DNA from: Pseudomonadota bacterium | Lineage (GTDB): Bacteria; Desulfobacterota; BSN033; WVXP01 | NCBI GenBank assembly: GCA_011773445.1 | Contig: WVXP01000026.1 | Coordinates: 19,899-55,700 of the forward strand | Length of the DNA stretch: 35,802 nt | Direction of reading: 5' to 3' | Shown here: piece by piece, positions 15,501-23,070 of the stretch | Position numbering within the stretch: position 1 is the first letter of the stretch | Layout of the letters: every line of letters begins with the position of its first letter | Notes under the pieces: model-generated | What the model was told of the DNA's origin: nothing | Databases searched by the model: none | What the model saw: the letters and a program-made list of their open reading frames with translations, nothing else | Program-made: the position numbers and the translations under genes

Positions 15501-16014
15501 CTATCCGTACGCGTTACCGTGGTTCCATGATGGCTCGTCATCGTAGAAAGTTGGACGACAATGCAAGACGCGGACATGGAAACTGAACTTCTCCGCGTCG
15601 TCAATAGTCCTAAACCATTTCTTCGCATAGATCGGCGAGAATTGCTTCCCATCAGAAGTCAAGTGGAACTTCTTCAATCGCACGAATTCGCGACTGTACT
15701 CCTGTAGTCCGGACCGTAATCAGAGCTCCATTTCTGTTGCAGCCTGCAGCGTTCCGGCATTGAAATAGAACCCTATCGCCTTAGCTCCTTTAGGCACCGG
15801 CCTTGGGAAATGGGCAACGGGCTCCGGTTGCCATTGTCGGCGAAGAAGAGAATAAGCGAGTGGACTCCGGACGGTCATGTACGGAATGCCGCCCATCAGT
15901 GATGATTTCCCCAGGCGCCCAGAGTTGGCAGCCAATGAGGGCGACGGTGAGAAAACCCAGACAGACCACTAGAGTTCTCCACGGCGGTTGTGTTAGCTTC
16001 TTTACAATGTTCAT
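15501..16014 (-). pseudogene. Broken lipoprotein-like gene (frameshift and in-frame stop)
   Basis: On the minus strand an ATG at 16014 opens MNIVKKLTQPPWRTLVVCLG and a hydrophobic stretch ending in the lipobox-like VALIGC, so the product would be a lipoprotein of about 170 residues. The first frame stays open to 15790, but the plausible continuation is in another frame (LAYSLLRRQWQPEPVAHFPR, then GAKAIGFYFNAGTLQAATEM). That frame is interrupted by a TGA at 15720 and resumes with EFVRLKKFHLTSDGKQFSPI up to 15501. The gene therefore appears to carry one frameshift and one nonsense change. I do not recognise the family. An attC-like site ends about 28 bases before the start. Confidence 0.4.
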
Positions 16015-16041
16015 ATGCTCGTATTTTTGACATACTGAGGT

Positions 16042-16101
16042 TGCTAACGACCGAAGTTCAGCGGCGCTGTCAGGCGTCCGCTGCAACGACTTGTGATTTG
16101 C
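16042..16101 (-). other. attC-like site (best of three)
   Basis: On the minus strand the core reads AAGTCGTTGCAGCGGACGCC, then a short loop, then GCCGCTGAACTTCGGTCGTT and AGCA. The inner arms are complementary with the offset expected of attC L boxes, and the right box is GTTAGCA. The expected left box (RYYYAAC) is degraded to AAATCAC-like sequence. The form is close to textbook attC sites such as that of aadA1 (remembered, not searched). Its orientation matches the two other attC-like sequences and the minus-strand genes downstream. No integrase gene lies in this window. Confidence 0.5.
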
Positions 16102-16304
16102 CTAACTCGAATATGCCCTAATACGCACATGCTTTGAATTTCAATCGATTATTAGCTCCGCAAACTAGGCGCCCTCGCGAGGCTCGATAGTGTAAGTTGT
16201 TACTCCGTTGCTGGACACGACCGTTGGGTTGAGCAACCTCCATGCCATTTGATGGGCTTTGAGGTCCTGTATAGCACGAAGAGCCATGGAGCTTGTCATT
16301 TCGT

Positions 16305-18071
16305 ATGAACCCCGGCGAGATGTCTAAAATCCTTGACGAGGTGTATATGGAGAAGAGGGTTCAATGTGAGAAAGAGTTCCCAAGGCAGTTCGTTCGCCGG
16401 GATGCAGACCTCGGTCAATGGGCTGACATCGAACCTCTCTTGGCGGCCCTCAATTCGAGACAGATAAAGACCCGGGCTGACATGGAGCAATGGCTTTTGG
16501 ACCTGAGTGAATTGGCTTCTTGCGTTGATGAGGAAGGCAGCCGCCGCTACATTTCCATGACCTGCCACACCGAGGATCCGGTGGCGGAGGAGGCGCATCT
16601 CCATTTTATAGAAGAGATCGAGCCCCGATTCAAGCCGTGGTGGCAGAAGCTATTCAGAAAGTACACTGAACACCCCTGTCGCAGTAATCTCAACGGGGAG
16701 CGATATGCGGTTTTGGATCGCAAGATCGAGAATCAGGTCCGCTTGTTTAGGGAGGAGAATGTTCCTCTTGAGGTGGAAGAGGCAAAACTCTCTCAACAGT
16801 ACCAAAAGATCACTGGAGCGATGACGGGTTGGTTCGAAGGAAAAGAGCAAACCCTTCAGCAACTTGGAAGATATTTGGAACGACCCGATCGGAAGATCAG
16901 GCAGACGGTTTGGGAGACCATCACAACTCGCCGCCTTCAGGATCGGGAGGAGCTGGAAGAGATTTTTGATCAGCTGATCGCGCAGAGGAACCGCATCGCG
17001 AGAAATGCGGGTTTCGAGAACTATCGGGACTATGCTTTTCGGCACCGGGAAAGATTCGACTACGGACCGCACGATTGTCTCCGGTTTCACGAGGCCATTG
17101 AAAACTCTGTCGTCCCCCTGGCTAGGGAAATCATGGAAGAGCGTCAGAATCGACTCGGCATCGATCCTCTCCGCCCGTGGGATCTCAATGTGGACCCGGA
17201 GGGTAGGCCTCCGCTTCGACCGTTTCAGGGGTCACAGGAACTGATTGAAGGGTGCCAAAGGATTTTTGGTCGTATCGATCCAGAGCTTCGAAGACATTTT
17301 GGCTTTCTCAAAGAGAAAGGCCTTCTCGATCTTGAGAGTCGCAAAGGCAAGGCACCAGGAGGCTACCAGAGTAACCTGAGCGAGGTGAGATTACCCTTCA
17401 TTTTTATGAACGCGGTGGGCATCGACCGGGACGTGCGGACCCTGCTCCATGAGAGTGGTCATGCCTTCCATACGCTCGCGTGTCGAGAGGAACCGGTATA
17501 CTTCTATCGAGAAGCCCCGATCGAGTTCTGCGAGGTTGCCTCCATGGGCATGGAGCTGTTAGGGTCGCGGTTCCTGAACGAATTTTACGGTGAAGAGGGC
17601 TCTCGACGTTCCTACAAGGATCTTTTGGAGGAGGTGATCCTGCTGTTTCCCTGGATTGCGACCATCGATGCCTTTCAGCATTGGATCTACACTCATGAGA
17701 ACCACAATGGCGAAGAAAGAAGGAATTTCTGGCTCGATCTCAGGCGGCGATTCGGTGGTATCGAGGACTGGCGAGGTTTTGAGGATGGCCTCTCATATCT
17801 ATGGCAGAAACAGCCCCATATTTTCCTCCACCCCTTTTACTACATCGAATATGGAATCGCCCAACTGGGAGCCCTCCAGCTGTGGCGGTTGGCGACGAAA
17901 GACCTCCCGCGGACCGTTGAACTATATCGATACTCTCTTTCTCTTGGCGGCTCGAAGCCATTGCCCGCGCTATTTCAGACCTGCGGCATCCGTTTCGATT
18001 TCAGCCGGAATACGGTAGAGACACTCATAGACGAGGTCGCAGAGGAGCTCCGTTCGATACAAGGGAGCTAA
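16305..18071 (+). CDS. M3-family oligoendopeptidase (PepF-like)
   Basis: A metallopeptidase of about 588 residues. The zinc site HESGH lies at about residues 382-386 in LLHESGHAFHTLACRE, followed by the helix bearing the third ligand (IEFCEVASMGMELL). The C-terminal part has YYIEYGIAQLGALQLWRLAT, typical of M3B oligopeptidases and carrying the tyrosines that help bind substrate. These enzymes are cytoplasmic and cut short peptides. The length is normal for the family. I chose the ATG at 16305; a TTG at 16293 and an ATG at 16320 are alternatives, and the nearest GGAG (16288-16291) is rather far upstream. The gene converges with the GNAT gene, overlapping it by 4 bases. Confidence 0.9.
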   Translation: MNPGEMSKILDEVYMEKRVQCEKEFPRQFVRRDADLGQWADIEPLLAALNSRQIKTRADMEQWLLDLSELASCVDEEGSRRYISMTCHTEDPVAEEAHLHFIEEIEPRFKPWWQKLFRKYTEHPCRSNLNGERYAVLDRKIENQVRLFREENVPLEVEEAKLSQQYQKITGAMTGWFEGKEQTLQQLGRYLERPDRKIRQTVWETITTRRLQDREELEEIFDQLIAQRNRIARNAGFENYRDYAFRHRERFDYGPHDCLRFHEAIENSVVPLAREIMEERQNRLGIDPLRPWDLNVDPEGRPPLRPFQGSQELIEGCQRIFGRIDPELRRHFGFLKEKGLLDLESRKGKAPGGYQSNLSEVRLPFIFMNAVGIDRDVRTLLHESGHAFHTLACREEPVYFYREAPIEFCEVASMGMELLGSRFLNEFYGEEGSRRSYKDLLEEVILLFPWIATIDAFQHWIYTHENHNGEERRNFWLDLRRRFGGIEDWRGFEDGLSYLWQKQPHIFLHPFYYIEYGIAQLGALQLWRLATKDLPRTVELYRYSLSLGGSKPLPALFQTCGIRFDFSRNTVETLIDEVAEELRSIQGS

Positions 18072-18586
18072 TCCCCGTCTTTCAGGATGTACTGCATTCT
18101 GAGGGCCTTCTGGCCTGCGGGGTACGTCCACGGCTCCTTTCGCAGGAATACAAAGCCGAGTCGTTCAAAAAAGGAGCGGCCCCGGAGGTTCGGCTCGGCG
18201 ACAGAGAGCTGGATTTCTGCAATGGAGATCTCTTCCGATAGAGCGACCGGCCATTGCTTGGCGAAATCGATCATCTGAGATCCAATCCCCTGTTTGCGAT
18301 GGTCTTGGTCCACCGCGATGGCCACAATTTCGACAAAATAGGGCCCCCTTCTTTTCGTATTTCCGATCACCATCATGAGGATGCCCACTGGAGTGGCCAC
18401 ATCCTCGCAGAGCTCCTCAGCCACATAGGTGTAGACGCCTTGTGACAGAAAAAAGCCTGTCAGAATGGTCTCGTAATCTCCGTATGTGGAGAAAGCTTCC
18501 AAGGCAAGCGAACGAAGAAAGGGGAGATCGTCGGGGAAGGCCTTTCGAATCCGTATTGACGGTTTAGAATCTTTCACAGCCTGCAT
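18068..18586 (-). CDS. GNAT-family N-acetyltransferase
   Basis: A 172-residue acetyltransferase. The acetyl-CoA-binding region is clear: IVAIAVDQDHRKQGIGSQMI matches motif A (V.p..rg.GiG..Li), followed by QLSVAEPNLRGRSFFERLGF (motif B). GNAT proteins transfer acetyl groups to amines of small molecules or proteins. Nothing here shows the substrate. I take the ATG at 18586 (MQAVKDSKPS); the frame is open to 18811, but that part lies in a repeat element and is not protein-like. No good ribosome site is visible. The 3' end overlaps the convergent M3 peptidase gene. Confidence 0.85.
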   Translation of the reverse strand: MQAVKDSKPSIRIRKAFPDDLPFLRSLALEAFSTYGDYETILTGFFLSQGVYTYVAEELCEDVATPVGILMMVIGNTKRRGPYFVEIVAIAVDQDHRKQGIGSQMIDFAKQWPVALSEEISIAEIQLSVAEPNLRGRSFFERLGFVFLRKEPWTYPAGQKALRMQYILKDGD

Positions 18587-18650
18587 AGTACTGTGATATT
18601 TCAAAATCGGGCAAGAATTATGATGGAGCAGGCAGATTATACCATAAAGA

Positions 18651-19203
18651 GGAGTTCCCTCATTTGCCAAGGGATAGGTCTCACGAGTTACCGATCTCTC
18701 TGAATATTTCCGAGTTCTCGAATGGGAAGCGGCTATCCCTTCGCTCCCTTGCTCTCGCGTTGACCCTCTTCCCGCCGTCGGCGGAACAGACGGGGACGGG
18801 CTGATGCCCAAATCCCTTTTCTCGACTTTTGTCTGATGAAAGTGGAAAAGGAGCGCTCTTCGCTGCTCCGAAAACTTTTCTTGGTGCTGTCAGTTGTCAA
18901 TTGTCAGTGGTCAGTTGTAACGATCCATTCACGTCATTCGATTGAAAATCAAATTCCCTGGGCCCGTTACTTGAATAGCCGTGGATGCGCAAATCTTAGT
19001 CTTCATACAACGAACGACGGACGACGGACCACGAGCAAAGACTTTTGGTTCAGAGCCTCCCTTCCCACTTTCTGGCGAAGTACGCTTGCAAAGCCGTGAC
19101 CTGAGTGTTCTAAAGGTTTTTCGGAACGGCCCGAGGAATACTGACACCCTTCCACCGCAAACGTCCCTCAGGGACATGAGCGTCCTCAACGCTGAGGAAA
19201 CTC
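18651..19203 (-). mobile_element. Modular intergenic element, copy 3 (reversed; contains repeat B)
   Basis: Reading on the minus strand from 19203, the left arm is GAGTTTCCTCAGCGTTGAGG, then ACGCTCATGTCCCTGAGGGA and CGTTTGCGG, as in the copies at 4664 and 28399. The right arm begins with the shared GAGGGTCAACGCGAGAGCAA motif (18748-18767). From GGGAT to the terminal GGAACTCC it is 89 bases, the same length as in the other copies although much diverged. The interior (about 18768-19140) is a complete copy of dispersed repeat B. The element occupies the gap between the GNAT gene and the ACT-domain gene. Confidence 0.6.
18820..19150 (+). repeat. Dispersed intergenic repeat, copy B (GTCNGTT heptad element)
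   Basis: The left array at 18889-18916 is four perfect 7-base units: GTCAGTT, GTCAATT, GTCAGTG, GTCAGTT. The right array at 19009-19036 is AACGAAC, GACGGAC, GACGGAC, CACGAGC, which on the other strand is again GTCNGTN-type. The 92 bases between the arrays are nearly identical to copy A (12795-12886). The arms could pair imperfectly into a long stem. It lies within the arms of modular element copy 3. Confidence 0.75.
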
Positions 19204-19372
19204 ATCAGTATAAGGCCTTGAACCCGGGATTTTTTCATGGTAAGAATGCGAGCGAATGATTCAGTGAAGGGACCTTCATCGCCCTTTGGTTTTCTCACCC
19301 CGGAAAAGGGGGGTCTCACAGTAGGCGAACAATTGGCTGGACTTACCTTGACCCGGTGTGGAGGAGTTTGCT

Positions 19373-19858
19373 ATGGCCAAGACAAACCAAATCTCGGTGT
19401 TTCTTCCTAATACCCCTGGGGAACTCTTAAAGCTCTGTGATCAGCTGAACGGCGAGAACATCAATATCTTGGCCATCAGCATTCAGAATGCGAAAGACTA
19501 TGTGGAAGAGCTATATCGAGCGAGGGAGAGAAGTGGACGACGGATTGTGCTTGCAGAGAGCTATCGAGGTGTCCTCCGAGAGTCGTCTGACTATTCAGTG
19601 ATCAGACTGGTTGTCGACGAGCCCAAAAAAGCTGAACAACTTCTCCACCGGGCTGCGTACGCTGTCGATATTGAGCCGGTCATCTGCCTGAGCCTGACCA
19701 ACAAACCCGGAGTTCTCGGGGAAGTCGCCGGAAAATTCGCTCAGGCCAATATCAACATCGACTATGTCTATGGATCGGTCATGGAAGATGCCAAAGAGTC
19801 TCTCTTTGTCGTCCACATCCCGGATATCGATAAGGGATTACGACTCCTCGAGGGCTGA
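19373..19858 (+). CDS. Tandem ACT-domain protein
   Basis: A 161-residue protein made of two ACT domains. The first (about residues 4-75) begins TNQISVFLPNTPGELLKLCD. The second (about 95-160) has CLSLTNKPGVLGEVAGKFAQ and ANINIDYVYGS. ACT domains bind amino acids and regulate enzymes or transporters. Stand-alone tandem-ACT proteins of this size are common near aromatic or branched-chain amino acid genes and near phenylacetate-CoA ligase genes. Neither context is seen here, so the ligand is unknown. The ATG at 19373 follows GGAGG by about 8 bases and is preferred over the GTG at 19358. Just downstream (19878-19891) are two stray heptamers, GCCAGTT and GTCCGTT, like those of the dispersed repeats. 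Confidence 0.87.
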   Translation: MAKTNQISVFLPNTPGELLKLCDQLNGENINILAISIQNAKDYVEELYRARERSGRRIVLAESYRGVLRESSDYSVIRLVVDEPKKAEQLLHRAAYAVDIEPVICLSLTNKPGVLGEVAGKFAQANINIDYVYGSVMEDAKESLFVVHIPDIDKGLRLLEG

Positions 19859-19906
19859 AGCCAGGTTTTGTGGGGTTGCCAGTTGTCCGTTGGCAGGACT
19901 CAGGGG

Positions 19907-20167
19907 TCATAGAAGCGGGCTGAGCTGTTCAGGATAAGAGGTCAGCCTTGGGTCATAACACAACGGGGAGGTCTCCTTGACAGTCACGCACGTGCAATCG
20001 GCCAGATGGCAGACTTTGGTGGAGACACTTCCGAGAAAAAGCCCCTTGACAGGACCGAGACCGCGACTTCCAATGACAATCATATCAACGCTTTTTTCCC
20101 TGGCAAACTCGATGATTCTCTCAGCCGGATCTCCCTGCAACGCCACCATGGGAATATGTTCCCCCAT
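19907..20167 (-). pseudogene. Universal stress protein (UspA), C-terminal fragment
   Basis: Eighty-six codons corresponding to the second half of a UspA domain: GDPAERIIEFAREKSVDMIV, then IGSRGLGPVKGLFLGSVS, which is the nucleotide-binding G-2x-G-9x-G(S) motif. UspA proteins are normally 140-150 residues, and the N-terminal strand-helix half is missing. The frame is closed by a TAA about 40 bases upstream, inside the end of the thiY-like gene. No ribosome site precedes the first ATG. It is probably a 5'-truncated relic rather than a working gene, although a short expressed form cannot be excluded. Confidence 0.65.
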
Positions 20168-20210
20168 TCCGTTGAAAATCGGAAAAATACTCCTGGGGAA
20201 TATCCTGAAT

Positions 20211-21194
20211 TCACTTTATCAAATTGTCATAGAGTGTTTCAGGAATTGGTTTTTTCTGAATCAGCCCTCTTTCGAAGGCAAATTCCATGAAGTCTTTCCA
20301 CTTTTTTGGCGACTGCGTCTGAGATGGTGCGAAAACCGACAAGGTATCTCGAAAAGCCATTGCATCCAAGTCCTTCCGGACATTTGGGTTTGCACGAAAA
20401 TAGATTTCAAGGGCCCTTTCGGGATATTGCTTTGTGAACTGGATGGCCTCGTCAATCGCGATTATAAACTTCTTGGCTACTTGTCTCCTCTTTTCTAACA
20501 TCTCATCGCTTGTAATAAACACCAACTCATAATAGTCGGGAACACCATGGTTTTCGATCGGGAAGAATCCGGCTTCCACTCCCTCCAAGGCAAGTTCATT
20601 GATTTCGTAATTTCTGAAGGCCCCCACAACAGCATCGACTTTTCCGGTGAGAAGCGAAGGGGTGAGATTGAAGCTGACATTGATCAATTCGTAGTCATCC
20701 TTGGTAAGACCGGCCGATTGGGCCACAGCTTCAAAGAGAATCACCTCGGTGGGAGCGGTGGAATAGCCGATTCGCTTTCCCTTCAAATCAGGTGGGGTTC
20801 GAATCCCAGAGGCTTTCAAGAAGGTGATCGTACTTAGAGGATGTTCAATGAGGACGCCAATGGCTCTTATGGGGAGTCCTTGAGATCGTGCGACCGTGAC
20901 ACTGGGCTGGTAGCTGATTCCAAAGTCGACCTTACGGACGGCCACGAGCTTGGGCGGATCGTTGGGATTGGCTGGGATGAGGAGCTCAACGTCCAGGTTC
21001 ATTCCTTTGAAGAATCCCTTATCCCGGGCCACATATATGGGGACGTGATCGGCATTGGGGAACCAGTCTAACATCAGTGTTAACTGGGTCGGACTGGACG
21101 GCTGACAGAATCCCTGGGAACTGAAGGAAAATGTGAGACAAAACCCAATCAGCAAACAGACGCTTATCACCTGACTTCGGAGAATTTTCTCCAT
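20211..21194 (-). CDS. thiY: ABC transporter substrate-binding protein, thiamin pyrimidine type (ThiY-like)
   Basis: A 327-residue exported binding protein of the NMT1/THI5-like superfamily. It has a signal peptide (about residues 1-30, ending QGFCQ), then QLTLMLDWFPNADHVPIYVA, which is typical of ThiY/SsuA-like proteins. Further on come KGKRIGYSTAPTE, and VDAVVGAFRNYE. ThiY proteins bind a formylaminopyrimidine precursor of thiamin, and control by a TPP riboswitch upstream of the operon supports that ligand here. I chose the ATG at 21194 (MEKILRS), which has AAAGGTGG 8 bases upstream, rather than the GTG at 21206. It overlaps the end of the permease gene by 28 bases and is the last gene of the operon. 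Confidence 0.85.
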   Translation of the reverse strand: MEKILRSQVISVCLLIGFCLTFSFSSQGFCQPSSPTQLTLMLDWFPNADHVPIYVARDKGFFKGMNLDVELLIPANPNDPPKLVAVRKVDFGISYQPSVTVARSQGLPIRAIGVLIEHPLSTITFLKASGIRTPPDLKGKRIGYSTAPTEVILFEAVAQSAGLTKDDYELINVSFNLTPSLLTGKVDAVVGAFRNYEINELALEGVEAGFFPIENHGVPDYYELVFITSDEMLEKRRQVAKKFIIAIDEAIQFTKQYPERALEIYFRANPNVRKDLDAMAFRDTLSVFAPSQTQSPKKWKDFMEFAFERGLIQKKPIPETLYDNLIK

Positions 21195-21922
21195 GGCATT
21201 GACCACCTTTCAATCAAAACAACGAGGTAAAAGAGACCAACCCCGAGAATGGTCAGGTACGTGAGGGAGGCGAAGATCAGAGACACCTGGAGCTGAGCGT
21301 TGGCGTGGAGCATCAGATACCCAAGTCCTTCCTTTGATCCCACCCATTCTCCAATGATGGCGCCGATTGTTGAGACAGAGACCCCAATCTTGCATCCAGA
21401 AAAAACAAAGGGCAGGGCCGAGGGAACCCGGACTTTCCAGAGAATCTGCCACTGACTCGCCTCAAGGATTCTCAGCAGGTTTACCGCATCAGAATCGGCC
21501 CGTTTCAATCCGTCCAGAGTATTGACGACGATCGGAAAGAAGACGATCAGAGCGGCCATGACGACCTTTGATGGAAGGCCGTAGCCGAGCCAGAGAACGA
21601 GGAGAGGAGCGATGGCAAAGACGGGTATGGTCTGGGATCCGATAACAATGGGGTAGAATGTCTGCTCTAGAATCGGGAAATGGAACATCAGAAAAGCCAG
21701 AGTCACGCCGACTCCAAAGGCCAAAAGGAATCCAGCGATAATCTCCTTGAGAGTGACGAGGGTGTGGTGGATGAGGAGGGGCTGTTGCGAGGTCAGCGCC
21801 TTCACGATCTGACTTGGAGCGGGTAGAATATAGCGGGGGATCTGCACGTACCAGACGATCAACTCCCAGAGCAGGACGAAAAGCAACAATAGGATACCGG
21901 GATAAAGGATTCTCCTCGTCAT
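21167..21922 (-). CDS. thiX: ABC transporter permease (ThiX-like)
   Basis: A 251-residue inner-membrane permease of the BPD_transp_1 (SsuC/ThiX-like) type with about six membrane segments. The cytoplasmic coupling loop is visible as NLLRILEASQWQILWKVRVP, the EAA-type sequence that docks on the ATPase, followed by SALPFVFSGCKIGVSVSTIG. The start ATG overlaps the ATPase stop in an ATGA (21919-21922), and the end overlaps the binding-protein gene, so the three genes are tightly coupled. The product would form the channel for thiamin-precursor uptake. Confidence 0.87.
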   Translation of the reverse strand: MTRRILYPGILLLLFVLLWELIVWYVQIPRYILPAPSQIVKALTSQQPLLIHHTLVTLKEIIAGFLLAFGVGVTLAFLMFHFPILEQTFYPIVIGSQTIPVFAIAPLLVLWLGYGLPSKVVMAALIVFFPIVVNTLDGLKRADSDAVNLLRILEASQWQILWKVRVPSALPFVFSGCKIGVSVSTIGAIIGEWVGSKEGLGYLMLHANAQLQVSLIFASLTYLTILGVGLFYLVVLIERWSMPWRKFSEVR

Positions 21923-22734
21923 GCGAATGCCCTCTCAATTTCTCCCTCCAACGAGTCGAGGAGAGTTGCCTTGAAATGGACAAACCTTGAATCGATTACT
22001 TTCCTGGGGCGTGGAATATTCACGGCGATTTGCCCCTTGACGCTTGCAGGACGAGCCGTCAATATATAAATCCGATCGGATAGGAGTAGAGCCTCTTCAA
22101 CATCATGGGTGACCAATAGGACCGTTTTGCGGTAATCCGCCCACAGCTCGAGCAGAAGGCGTTGCATGACCGATCGCGTCATGGCGTCAAGAGCGCCGAA
22201 GGGTTCATCCAGAAGAAGAATATCCTTGTGGGAGAGGAGGGTCCTTACCAAGGCAGCCCTTTGGCGCATTCCAACAGATAACTCGGCAGGATAGTTCTTT
22301 TCAAAGTCCTTTAAGCCCACCCGAACCATGAGCTGTTCTGCCTCACGCTCCGCAGCCTCCTGGTAGTCGCCGGAAATCTCGGGTCCCAAGAGTATATTTC
22401 TTTTCAACGTCCTCCACGGAAAGAGGAGATCCTTCTGCTGCATGTAGGCAACTTCGCCCAATCCGCTATCAACAGTCCTGTCGTCGATCGAGATGATTCC
22501 ACCATCCCTTTTAATCAGGCCGGCCAGCACGTTGAATAAAGTGCTCTTGCCGCATCCTGACGGGCCGAGGATAGAAATGAATTCTCCATGGCGCGCGAAA
22601 AGAGAGACATTGCGGAGGATCAGAATGGAGGAGTTTCCCTTGGGAAAGCTTTTCGTGATCTCCCGTAAGGAAAACTTATGCCCCTTCGACAAATTGGGTT
22701 CTCTCTTAATGAACTCTTCTGATTTTTCAAGCAC
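21919..22734 (-). CDS. thiZ: ABC transporter ATP-binding protein (ThiZ-like)
   Basis: A 271-residue ATPase with all standard motifs: Walker A GPSGCGKST (about residues 58-66), Q-loop MQQKDLLFPW, signature LSVGMRQRA, Walker B ILLLDEPFGALD and switch His in VTHDVEEAL. This is the nitrate/sulfonate/taurine-type subgroup that includes ThiZ. It is the first gene of the operon. A GTG start at 22734 is only weakly supported by G-rich sequence upstream. The TPP riboswitch and its terminator lie directly before it. The cellular role is to energise import of a thiamin precursor. Confidence 0.87.
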   Translation of the reverse strand: MLEKSEEFIKREPNLSKGHKFSLREITKSFPKGNSSILILRNVSLFARHGEFISILGPSGCGKSTLFNVLAGLIKRDGGIISIDDRTVDSGLGEVAYMQQKDLLFPWRTLKRNILLGPEISGDYQEAAEREAEQLMVRVGLKDFEKNYPAELSVGMRQRAALVRTLLSHKDILLLDEPFGALDAMTRSVMQRLLLELWADYRKTVLLVTHDVEEALLLSDRIYILTARPASVKGQIAVNIPRPRKVIDSRFVHFKATLLDSLEGEIERAFA

Positions 22735-22764
22735 GGATTAGAACGCCCCGTCCGGAGACCAAAC

Positions 22765-22799
22765 AAAAGAGGCCGTAATTCCATTTAGGTATTACGGCC
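22765..22799 (-). terminator. Intrinsic terminator downstream of the TPP riboswitch
   Basis: On the minus strand GGCCGTAAT and ATTACGGCC form a 9-base-pair perfect stem (22771-22779 with 22791-22799) with an 11-base loop. It is followed by TCTTTTGTTT. It sits between the riboswitch and the thiZ start, where a transcription-attenuation hairpin is expected. Confidence 0.75.
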
Positions 22800-22819
22800 A
22801 TTATCTCTCTATCATTTCC

Positions 22820-22908
22820 GCTTCCCTACGTTGGAATTACCCACACAGGTTCAGAGGGTCATCCCGCCCTTGCAGCAGGACGGATTTCTCAGCCCTTTGA
22901 GCTCCCCT
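22820..22908 (-). promoter_or_regulatory. TPP riboswitch (THI element)
   Basis: On the minus strand the conserved blocks are present in order: GGGGAGCTC at the 5' end, GGGCTGAGAAA, GACCCTCTGAACCTG, and TAATTCCAACGTAGGGAAG at the 3' end. These are the P1, pyrimidine-sensor and pyrophosphate-sensor segments of the thiamin pyrophosphate aptamer. A variable GC-rich P3 stem (GTCCTGCTGCAAGGGCGGGA) lies between the second and third blocks. With the terminator that follows, TPP binding is expected to switch off the thiZXY operon. Confidence 0.95.
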
Positions 22909-22922
22909 AGCGAATCTACACG

Positions 22923-22951
22923 AATTTAGCTCCAACCAGGCCAAAAGTCAA
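22923..22951 (-). promoter_or_regulatory. Candidate sigma-70 promoter of the thi operon
   Basis: On the minus strand TTGACT (22946-22951) and TAAATT (22923-22928) are separated by 17 bases. The site lies about 15 bases upstream of the riboswitch, which places the transcription start just before the aptamer. The match is by consensus only. Confidence 0.6.
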
Positions 22952-23070
22952 GATCCGCCGGCCATCGATGAGGGCCAGCGGAGAAAGGGGGAAATACTCA
23001 GATCAGAAACCGGTTGTGCATGACAGTCTTCTCTCCTTTTGCAGATATTTTCCGTCCCCGAGCTCGAGAT

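Noticed and set aside
18587-18811. N-terminal extension of the GNAT protein
   Set aside because: The extra codons lie in modular element copy 3 and do not resemble the GNAT fold, so the start at 18586 is preferred.
20780-20815. tRNA-like T-loop sequence (GGGTTCGAATCCC)
   Set aside because: It lies inside the thiY-like coding sequence and no acceptor, D or anticodon stem can be built around it.
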